A DNA stretch of 64,000 nt from Sporocytophaga myxococcoides DSM 11118 (GTDB taxonomy: Bacteria > Bacteroidota > Bacteroidia > Cytophagales > Cytophagaceae), in NCBI RefSeq assembly GCF_000426725.1, contig NZ_AUFX01000006.1, forward strand, positions 248,001 to 312,000. Reading direction: 5' to 3'. The position numbers were made by a program, and so were the translations under genes. The first letter of the stretch is position 1. Each line of letters begins with the position of its first letter. Positions 57,527 through 64,000 of this stretch are shown piece after piece. The notes under the pieces are model-generated. The model worked only from the letters and a program-made list of their open reading frames with translations, ran no database searches and was not told the DNA's origin.

Positions 57527-57842
57527 AGATTTTATCCTTAAAAGTTAAATTTCTCTATAGATGCAGAGGCAGGAAAAATTCCATAACCCGGAATAAAAAA
57601 TTTTAAAAATATTTTTAAACGTATTGAATTTAAGTAAAATGACCTCATCCCTAACCCATGTCCTGAAGGAGAAGGGAACAGTCGACGAAAAAAAATATAT
57701 GATTTTAAAGCTAATGTGGCCAATAACAAACACATTAAAGTCCCTCTCTTTCAGTAGAGGGATTTAAGGTGAGGTCTTTAACCGGATGGGAATTTGAAAT
57801 CAAAAGCTTGGTATTTGAAAGTTTAAGAAGTTATTTTGTTAC
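57527..57842. other. Divergent intergenic region with MITE
   Basis: The 316-bp gap between the alpha-2-macroglobulin and sigma-factor starts is mostly occupied by the MITE-like element (57641-57776). Both genes must use promoters beside or inside it. Confidence 0.7.
57641..57776. mobile_element. MITE-like palindromic element, copy 2
   Basis: The 136-bp element is the reverse complement of the 36110 copy in general layout. It opens GACCTCATCCCTAACCC, contains GAAGGGAACAGTCGACGA near one end and CACATTAAAGTCCCTCTC near the other, and closes GGATTTAAGGTGAGGTC. The centre has diverged while the ends are conserved, as expected for elements moved by a transposase acting on the ends. Confidence 0.8.
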
Positions 57843-58415
57843 ATGCGAATCGGCGATAAGGAAATGCGTTCAGAGCTCAACGACCAGGAGTTGCTCCTTT
57901 TATATAAGGAGTCAGCAGATATCTCCCTGGCAGCCGCATTATTCAGTCGATATACCCACCTGGTGTTCGGTCTTTGTATGAAGTACCTCAAGGAGGAAGA
58001 AGATAGCAGAGATGCTGTAATGACTATTTTTGAGAAACTTATAGAAGACCTTAAAAAGCACGAAATAAGCAATTTCAAGTCCTGGTTATTTTCCGTTTCA
58101 AAAAATCACTGCTTGATGATTTTACGAAAAAAAACCTCGGAAAATGAAAAAATCCCGGACCTGATTATGAAAAACGATTACGTTTTGCATCTATCATCTG
58201 AAGACGATAAAGAAACAGATCTGCTGAAACTGGATGACTGTATGGAAAAATTGATAGAGCAACAGCGAAAATGCATTGAATTGTTTTTCCTTCAGGAGAA
58301 ATGCTATAGGGAAATTGAGGCAAATACAGGATATACCTCAAACGAAGTAAAAAGCTTTATTCAGAATGGAAAACGCAATCTGAAGAATTGCATGGAAAGG
58401 AGGATAGATGGCTGA
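57843..58415 (+). CDS. ECF-family sigma factor
   Basis: The 190-residue protein has ECF region 2 (about 30-95, DAVMTIFEKLIEDL, FKSWLFSVSKNHCLMILRK) and region 4 (about 125-185, CYREIEANTGYTSNEVKSFI). ATG 57864 (MRSELNDQELLLLY) is an alternative start that fits the usual family N-terminus. It overlaps the next gene by 8 bp. Confidence 0.88.
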   Translation: MRIGDKEMRSELNDQELLLLYKESADISLAAALFSRYTHLVFGLCMKYLKEEEDSRDAVMTIFEKLIEDLKKHEISNFKSWLFSVSKNHCLMILRKKTSENEKIPDLIMKNDYVLHLSSEDDKETDLLKLDDCMEKLIEQQRKCIELFFLQEKCYREIEANTGYTSNEVKSFIQNGKRNLKNCMERRIDG

Positions 58416-59661
58416 CCCAACCAAAATATTTTCGAAGGAAGATAAATGCCTCTCTTTGGACGTTATGATGGACTACATACATGATCGGCTTTCCAATAAA
58501 GAAAGAAACCATGTAGAAAGACATACGCTTCAGTGTGAGTTCTGCAACGAAGCAATGGATGGCTTGTCTCTAAGCATTGAAGATAATGCGAGAAATATCA
58601 TAGCTTCAATCGATGAGGTAAACCACTTGGAATCTCAGATATTATTAAGTGCCAGCTTACAGGAACCTGAATTTAGCCTTGACGAATCTTCTGACTTCAG
58701 CAAAAAAGAAGCGGTACTGGAAGAAGAAAGTGTAAGCTTTGAAATGGCAATGCCTGCAGCCGCCGCACCTATGCGTCGTAAAGAAAAAGCCAGTATAGAT
58801 GAAGCTAAGACTTATGCATTGAAAGATCTTCCTGCTAAAAAGAATTTTAACTGGTCAATGATAGCAGCGGCAATTACAGGATTACTGCTGCTTGGTGGTG
58901 GCATATTCTTTATCATACAGCAGAAATGGACAAAAGATCATCCGGTGGCATCTGTTAAAAAATCCGAAGTAAATTCAAATGATAAAAATATTGATATTGT
59001 AAATGCCGACAGCATTATAGCTATAGCTCCATTACAAAAAGAGCAGTCGCCCCAGGCTCCAGTATACTCGGATGGTATTCTGAATTCTGAAGTACCGATA
59101 AATGAAGAAGCTTTGGTGCCAAGTAAGGCTGAAGAGATTCACCAAGAAGGAAATGCGGTTATTAGTGAAATTCAGGAGGAAGAGGTTATTACAGAGAAGC
59201 CTAATGCATCTTCTGTCCCGGCTAAACAAGAGGCTGATAAGCTATCCGAAGCTTTGATGGATAACAAAGCACAAGACGAATCAATTAACAGCGAATTCAA
59301 AAAAGAGATTGCCATAGAATCGGAATCAATCAAATCTAAACCCCTGAAATCTAAAAAGAAAACAGATGTATTAACAGCAGATGTTGCAATGCAGGATTCT
59401 GTTTTTATAGCAGACGGAAATAGCATGCAAACCAGCTTTGATAATGGACTGAGCTTATATAACAAAGGAGAGTATAAGAACGCAAGTGTACAATTCCTGA
59501 ATGTAAAACAATCAGATCCTAATTACGAAGAAGCTCGTTGGTATCTTGCAAAGAGCTATACAGCTATTGGACAAAAGGAAAAAGCAAAGAAGGTGTATCT
59601 CGAGTTAGTGGAAATGAAAGGTAAGTTTAAAGAGAAAGCAGAGGAAGAGTTGAGGAAGTAG
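58408..59661 (+). CDS. Zinc-finger anti-sigma-like membrane protein with C-terminal TPR
   Basis: The 417-residue protein has a ZAS-type zinc finger (HVERHTLQCEFCNEAM, residues about 30-50) that typically holds an ECF sigma factor. A charged linker follows, then one membrane helix (about 149-171, MIAAAITGLLLLGGGIFFII). A long acidic Ser/Glu/Lys-rich periplasmic linker leads to a TPR-like C-terminus (about 330-415, FDNGLSLYNKGEYKNASVQF, RWYLAKSYTAIGQKEKAKKV). It probably restrains the coupled sigma factor and senses envelope state through its TPR part. The divergent macroglobulin gene is a plausible target. Confidence 0.82.
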   Translation: MADPTKIFSKEDKCLSLDVMMDYIHDRLSNKERNHVERHTLQCEFCNEAMDGLSLSIEDNARNIIASIDEVNHLESQILLSASLQEPEFSLDESSDFSKKEAVLEEESVSFEMAMPAAAAPMRRKEKASIDEAKTYALKDLPAKKNFNWSMIAAAITGLLLLGGGIFFIIQQKWTKDHPVASVKKSEVNSNDKNIDIVNADSIIAIAPLQKEQSPQAPVYSDGILNSEVPINEEALVPSKAEEIHQEGNAVISEIQEEEVITEKPNASSVPAKQEADKLSEALMDNKAQDESINSEFKKEIAIESESIKSKPLKSKKKTDVLTADVAMQDSVFIADGNSMQTSFDNGLSLYNKGEYKNASVQFLNVKQSDPNYEEARWYLAKSYTAIGQKEKAKKVYLELVEMKGKFKEKAEEELRK

Positions 59662-59693
59662 GAAGCTTGTGACAAAATGAAAGAACACAATAT

Positions 59694-60086
59694 ATGAATA
59701 TCAAAACTGCAATTAACATCTTATTAGGATTGCTTGTAGCAGTAATGCTCTTTCATTTAACTATAATCTTCAAGGCTATTCCTTATGATATTGCCTGGGG
59801 AGGACGCTTACAGAGTGACTCTGAAATGTATGTATTTGAAACCATTTCAATCCTGATTAATTTATTTCTGGGACTTGTAATACTTATAAAAGCAGACTAC
59901 ATAAGGACCACATTTAATAAAAAAATAATTGACATAATACTATGGATTTTCGTTGTCATTTTTATTCTGAATACAATTGGTAATCTATTCGCCAAAACAA
60001 TTCTTGAGAAATCATTTTCCGGATTGACCCTTATTTTTGCAATACTTATCTGGACAATTTTGAAAAAGAAAAACTTAAACCAATAA
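59694..60086 (+). CDS. Small hypothetical membrane protein
   Basis: The 130-residue protein has four hydrophobic segments (about 6-27, 49-66, 82-99, 105-124) and no recognised motif. It follows the anti-sigma gene by 32 bp on the same strand and may be on the same transcript. Confidence 0.6.
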   Translation: MNIKTAINILLGLLVAVMLFHLTIIFKAIPYDIAWGGRLQSDSEMYVFETISILINLFLGLVILIKADYIRTTFNKKIIDIILWIFVVIFILNTIGNLFAKTILEKSFSGLTLIFAILIWTILKKKNLNQ

Positions 60087-60105
60087 GCCTTTTTTAGTAA
60101 AGGCT
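60086..60105. terminator. Weak terminator-like hairpin
   Basis: AGCCTTT-TTTAGT-AAAGGCT forms a 7-bp stem at the end of the 59694 gene, where the TAA stop overlaps the left arm. There is no strong T tract. Confidence 0.45.
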
Positions 60106-60203
60106 ACTTCCTTTCTTTATCTTCTTCTTAGCTTAAAAAATTATAATACTATATTTTTCAAATACTAAGTTTGAATAAAATCCCCGACCATTGAAAAAAA
60201 ATC

Positions 60204-61724
60204 TTAATTTTTAGGAACAGTAAAATGAAATTTAGTTTCTTCCCCTAATTTACTGTCAGCCCATATTTTACCACCGTTTTCTTCTACAAGCTGTTTTACA
60301 ATAGTTAATCCGATTCCGTAACTTTCAATATCACATTTATCAGAATGAGCAACCTCAAATAAATTGAATATATCATTCATCTTTTCCGGAGGTATTCCCA
60401 TTCCATTGTCAGTAACACAAATCATATAGTAACTCTCACTTTCAGAATAGGAAATGGTAATTAACGGATTAGGTTTATCCATATATTTTATGGAGTTACT
60501 CAACAAATTCTGCAATATCTGAACAATAGATGCTTTGGGATATTTAATATGAGGAAGGCTCTGCTGTATGAAGAAGTGAAAATGAGACGGAGGATTTAAA
60601 GTTTCGATTATCTCGTGCACTGTTTTCTCTAAGTTAATGACTTCTCTGCTCCTGATAGCATCTTTAGCCGATTGTAATACATTTTCAATAATGCCTCGCA
60701 TGTCATTGATCTTGGCTGCCATCATTTCAAGCATTTCACTTCCTTCTTCATCTAAAGGTATACCGGCATAATCCTGCTTTAAGCATGATGCAATTCCTTC
60801 AATATTTGCAAGAGGAGCCTTCAGATCGTGGGAGATCATGTATGCATATCTATCAAGCTTCTCGTTAATATTTTTAAGTTTTTCATTAGATCTTAATAGC
60901 TCTTGTGTTCTGTCTTCCGCTTTTTGTTCAAGTTCCAGGTTAGTCACTTTTAATTTATCTTCAGCCAGTTTGGCAATGGATATATCATCAAATGTGAGTA
61001 GTATTCCTTCATCCAGCCTTACAAAGTTTACTTTGTACCATACCGGCTTCTCTTTTCTTTTTGATTGAAATTCATTAGTTTCCGTATCCCCCTTTTCAGA
61101 TACCCTGAGCATAGTTTTGAAGATATCGGAATCCTTTATCCAGGGATTGAGTTGAATGATAGTCTTATCAATCATTTCTTCTTCAGTTCTCTCTGTGAGT
61201 TCCAAAGCTCTTTTATTCGCAACTACATATTTAAAATCAATGATTTCGCCTTTTTCATTTCTTATAAATTCATATTTCACTATCCCATTAAGAGATGACT
61301 CAAAGATTCGGCGAAAAGTTTCCTGAGTCATTTTCAGTTCTTCCTTTACCCGGATAGCTTCTGTAATATCACGAATGGCAGAGATAATTACGATTCCGTA
61401 TGGATCAGATTCTAATGAACTTAAACTAATTGCCACATTAAACTTCTCCCCCCCTTTTCTTATACCAATGAGCCTTACACTGGGATGTATGATAGGTTGT
61501 ACATAAGGATGCTCCAAAAAATCCTTTCGATACTCATCAAGTATGCTGTGATAGTCTTCTGGTATAAGTATTTCAGCAGGTTTTCCCAAAAGCTCTTCCC
61601 GTTTGTAATTAAAAAGTGCTCCAATTTGAGCATTGGCAAAGATGATTTCTCCCTCCTTATTGGTTACCAATATTCCGTCAGGCAGACACTCCAATATTTT
61701 GCGGGTATTTTCTTCTCTGTTCAT
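60204..61724 (-). CDS. PAS-PAS sensor histidine kinase
   Basis: The 506-residue protein has two PAS domains (about 8-120 and 135-250), a coiled coil (about 255-292), a HisKA H-box YMISHDLKAPLANIEG with phospho-acceptor His299, and a HATPase domain with N-box NLLSNSIKYMDKP and G-boxes DNGMGIPP and ESYGIGLTIVKQL. No membrane helix is present, so it is a cytoplasmic sensor. No response regulator is next to it, making it an orphan kinase here. Confidence 0.92.
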   Translation of the reverse strand: MNREENTRKILECLPDGILVTNKEGEIIFANAQIGALFNYKREELLGKPAEILIPEDYHSILDEYRKDFLEHPYVQPIIHPSVRLIGIRKGGEKFNVAISLSSLESDPYGIVIISAIRDITEAIRVKEELKMTQETFRRIFESSLNGIVKYEFIRNEKGEIIDFKYVVANKRALELTERTEEEMIDKTIIQLNPWIKDSDIFKTMLRVSEKGDTETNEFQSKRKEKPVWYKVNFVRLDEGILLTFDDISIAKLAEDKLKVTNLELEQKAEDRTQELLRSNEKLKNINEKLDRYAYMISHDLKAPLANIEGIASCLKQDYAGIPLDEEGSEMLEMMAAKINDMRGIIENVLQSAKDAIRSREVINLEKTVHEIIETLNPPSHFHFFIQQSLPHIKYPKASIVQILQNLLSNSIKYMDKPNPLITISYSESESYYMICVTDNGMGIPPEKMNDIFNLFEVAHSDKCDIESYGIGLTIVKQLVEENGGKIWADSKLGEETKFHFTVPKN

Positions 61725-62153
61725 CTGAATAAGTCATCTTAGGGGGCCTTACTAATAACCCTTGGCATAACCGAATAGTTTAAACTTAATATATCTGATA
61801 TACAATGTAATTCCTTCCAATCAAATAGACGTTGAAACAATAATAGGAGAGGAAAGCTGGTCGAATTTTTATTTATCTGTTCCAATCTCAATTCAAAATT
61901 CGGATTGCCAACACATGGGAATATCTGCTTCATACATCCCATCAGCAGTGCTGATGCGCATTTCTAGGCCGACCTTCAATTCGGAAACCGAGAGATTGAT
62001 ACAAGGCAATCGCCCGAGTATTTCCTTCCCGTGTAACCAATACAACCAATGCTATGAAAACGTCAAGGCAAGTGTCATCACAATACAGATTGGAATGCAA
62101 GAACATTCAATGGGGTAGTTTTTGATGGGGATCGAAATAAGGTTAAAAAATCT
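61725..62153. other. Intergenic region, 429 bp, with acetyltransferase remnant
   Basis: It holds the kinase upstream region and a decayed GNAT gene end on the minus strand (61912-62101). Nothing else is recognisable. Confidence 0.6.
61912..62101 (-). pseudogene. Decayed GNAT-family N-acetyltransferase, C-terminal part
   Basis: The minus-strand reading contains LVTREGNTRAIALYQSLGF and then RIEGRPRNA, the standard GNAT motif (V...N..AI.LY..LGF..EG). After a frame change near 61960 it continues as ADGMYEADIPM, the usual family end. The start and acetyl-CoA loop are missing. The local G+C is higher than in neighbouring DNA, which would fit a foreign or decayed origin. Confidence 0.72.
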
Positions 62154-62912
62154 TCAAGCACCAACCAGGCTCAAACCTACCATTGCCAAATGAGCAAAAG
62201 CATGTGCAACAAAAGCACACTCCAGGCCTCTTTTCCAGTAAGCATAACCGAAAAACAAACCACCTAAACTGTTAGCTAAAATGATATAAGCATAAACAGG
62301 AAAAGACACATCTGTAGTTAACTGAAACACCAGAGGCAAATGTCCTAAAGCAAATACAATAGCAGATAAAACAATTGCTATCCAATAAACTGCAGTATTA
62401 AGTCTTCTGGAAATTTTAAATAATAACCATACGAATAAAGTCATCAAACCAAAGCGGCACAGCAGCTCTTCAGTAATACCACCATATAAGAGCTTTGTGA
62501 TAAGACTTAACTTTACATTAGCATTGGATTCCAACAATACCTTAGGCAGAAAGGGTTTAAAGAAATATGCAACTCCTACTATTGCCACCCCTGCTAAGAC
62601 TCCCAAGACGAAGCCTTGCAAAAGAATCCCTTTTGAGTCAAAAAAAGTTTTATCCCTTTTATCAAGTAGTTTTTGAAAAAGAGGGACGGATAGGTTTACC
62701 TTATCATAAAGATTTGTTCCAATAGCTGTAGCAACTAACAATAATATCGTGGGGTTTATCAGTATAAGAAACCTCAAGGTCTCCAATGGGATTTTTTCCT
62801 TTACCTCAGCAGGTAAATTAGCCAATGGCAAATCTGATAAAAGTAGCGATGCTACTCCGGTCAATCCTATAATTGCCAGGGTAAGCCAAAGTTTAAGCTT
62901 AAAATTGGTCAT
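62154..62912 (-). CDS. CPBP-family intramembrane metalloprotease
   Basis: The 252-residue membrane protein has about seven to eight helices and the three CPBP/Abi motifs: EELLCRF (EExxxR), FALGHLP (FxxxH) and the last helix with VAHAFAHL. Eukaryotic relatives process prenylated CAAX proteins. Bacterial ones serve in bacteriocin immunity or membrane protein processing. Target unknown. Confidence 0.88.
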   Translation of the reverse strand: MTNFKLKLWLTLAIIGLTGVASLLLSDLPLANLPAEVKEKIPLETLRFLILINPTILLLVATAIGTNLYDKVNLSVPLFQKLLDKRDKTFFDSKGILLQGFVLGVLAGVAIVGVAYFFKPFLPKVLLESNANVKLSLITKLLYGGITEELLCRFGLMTLFVWLLFKISRRLNTAVYWIAIVLSAIVFALGHLPLVFQLTTDVSFPVYAYIILANSLGGLFFGYAYWKRGLECAFVAHAFAHLAMVGLSLVGA

Positions 62913-62963
62913 TAGCTAAAAAATTAAAAAAGATCTGCGCTAATGTAATTCTTTTCCAACAAA

Positions 62964-62995
62964 AAAGCCGAAGGTTAAAAATCACCTCCGGCTTT
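62964..62995 (-). terminator. Intrinsic terminator after nrdA
   Basis: AAAGCCGAAGGT (62964-62975) pairs with ACCTCCGGCTTT (62984-62995) with a single mismatch and an 8-nt loop. On the minus strand it is followed by a T run. It lies 27 bp from the stop codon at 63023. Confidence 0.8.
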
Positions 62996-63022
62996 GTACT
63001 TAAATTTAATAATGCCAACTGA

Positions 63023-64000
63023 TTAGCTTCCGCAAGCCTCACATCCTTCCGGGTTGTCAAGGGAACAAGCCATGTCGCTTGCTTTCTGTGCGTATGCTGC
63101 ATCTTGTGCTTCTTTGTTTACAACTGGCTCAAGAGCAACATCTGCCTGTTTCTCCACTGTAAACTTAATAGCATCTGCAGCAGCTTTTGTTCTAAGGTAA
63201 TAAAGACCTGTTTTAAGACCTTTTTTCCATGCATGGAAGTGCATTGAAGTAAGCTTTCCGAAATTCGGATCCTGCATGTGTACGTTAAAGCTCTGGCTTT
63301 GACAGATGTAAGCACCTCTGTCTGCTGCCATATCGATAAGCGTCTTTTGTTTAATCTCCCAAACAGTTTTGTAAAGATCTTTAACATGCTGAGGAATTTC
63401 TTTGATACCCTGAACAGATCCGTTTGCCTGGATAAGCTTGTTTTTCATCTTATCATTCCACAAACCTTGCTTGATAAGGTCTCTCATCAAATGCTTGTTC
63501 ACTACAACAAACTCACCTGAAAGGACTCTTCTTGTATAGATGTTTGAAGTATATGGCTCAAAGCACTCATTGTTTCCAAGTATCTGAGAAGTAGATGCTG
63601 TGGGCATCGGAGCAACAAGCAGAGAGTTTCTCACACCGTGTTGTTTTACTTCTTTCTTCAATGATTCCCAATCCCATCTGTTAGAAGCAGGAGTCACACC
63701 CCACATGTCAAACTGGAAAATCCCTTTAGATACAGGAGAACCTTTGAATGTTTCGTAAGGTCCGTTTTTCTTTGAAAGATCTTTAGATGCAGTCATCGCT
63801 GCGAAATAGATAGTTTCGAAGATATCAGTATTTAGAGCTTTTGCCTCTTCAGATTCGAATGGCATTCTCAACATGATGAACACATCGGCAAGACCTTGTA
63901 CACCTAATCCGATAGGTCTGTGTCTTAGGTTTGATTTTCTTGCTTCTTCTACCGGATAGTAGTTGATATCGATGATTCTGTTAAGGTTTTTCGTTGCTAC
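63023..64000 (-). CDS. nrdA: Class I ribonucleotide reductase alpha subunit, C-terminal part (cut by window edge)
   Basis: The frame is open across the window end, giving the last 325 residues. It contains [16 protein letters not shown], the radical site N-x-C-x-E in [11 protein letters not shown], the substrate-binding [10 protein letters not shown] loop, and the C-terminal redox pair GCEACGS used for thioredoxin or glutaredoxin exchange. It reduces ribonucleotides for DNA synthesis. The upstream part, including any ATP cone, lies outside. Confidence 0.95.
   Translation of the reverse strand, partial: VATKNLNRIIDINYYPVEEARKSNLRHRPIGLGVQGLADVFIMLRMPFESEEAKALNTDIFETIYFAAMTASKDLSKKNGPYETFKGSPVSKGIFQFDMWGVTPASNRWDWESLKKEVKQHGVRNSLLVAPMPTASTSQILGNNECFEPYTSNIYTRRVLSGEFVVVNKHLMRDLIKQGLWNDKMKNKLIQANGSVQGIKEIPQHVKDLYKTVWEIKQKTLIDMAADRGAYICQSQSFNVHMQDPNFGKLTSMHFHAWKKGLKTGLYYLRTKAAADAIKFTVEKQADVALEPVVNKEAQDAAYAQKASDMACSLDNPEGCEACGS

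Overview
The window looks like a chromosomal segment of an AT-rich member of the Bacteroidota, most likely a gliding, polysaccharide-using Cytophagales relative (Cytophaga/Sporocytophaga type; this rank is inference). The grounds are the many secreted proteins that end in a type IX secretion (T9SS) C-terminal sorting domain, start codons without Shine-Dalgarno sequences, TAnnTTTG-type promoter boxes, MenB-dependent menaquinone synthesis and a zeaxanthin-type carotenoid cluster. I found no rRNA, tRNA, CRISPR array or complete insertion sequence.

Region by region: 1-1625 holds the start of a secreted RCC1-repeat protein and an ECF sigma/anti-sigma pair. 2161-13044 is a carbohydrate-esterase/lyase block on the minus strand: two tandem CE12-like SGNH esterases with CBM35-like modules, a CE6-like acetylesterase with a CBM9-like module, and a PL14-like lyase broken by a one-base frameshift. 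A CadD-like transporter and a HupE/UreJ-like membrane protein lie among them. 13258-16604 carries small membrane proteins and a lipoprotein. 16900-29526 is one 4208-residue T9SS adhesin with 18 PNGGE-type beta domains, seven CARDB-like domains and a 172-residue Pro-Gly-Gly tract.

29527-36933 is a patchwork. A YdeI/WYL-regulator/RidA module has two matching candidate operators and sits between a 3' gene fragment and its parent gene. Around it are hairpins, a second partial gene duplication, a nitrilase remnant and a MITE-like element. 36934-43450 holds a T9SS metzincin-like protease, a single-domain alarmone hydrolase, a lipoprotein and a WG-repeat protein.

44013-48989 is a light-response and pigment cluster: a CarH-like B12 photoreceptor repressor with a palindrome next to its own start codon, then crtI, crtB, idi, crtZ and a CrtYcd-type lycopene cyclase. 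Together these would convert isoprenoid precursors to zeaxanthin, except that no GGPP synthase is present. 49032-53134 has a transglutaminase-like protein, a lipoprotein, a two-CTD protein, menB and a 42-bp minisatellite. 53135-59661 is a thioester alpha-2-macroglobulin divergent from a second sigma/anti-sigma pair, with another MITE copy between them. The right end has a PAS histidine kinase, a decayed acetyltransferase, a CPBP protease and the 3' part of nrdA.

The most notable non-coding signals are the paired WYL operators, the CarH palindrome, 21/42-bp phased repeats at two loci, and repeated partial duplication of gene 3' ends next to palindromes.
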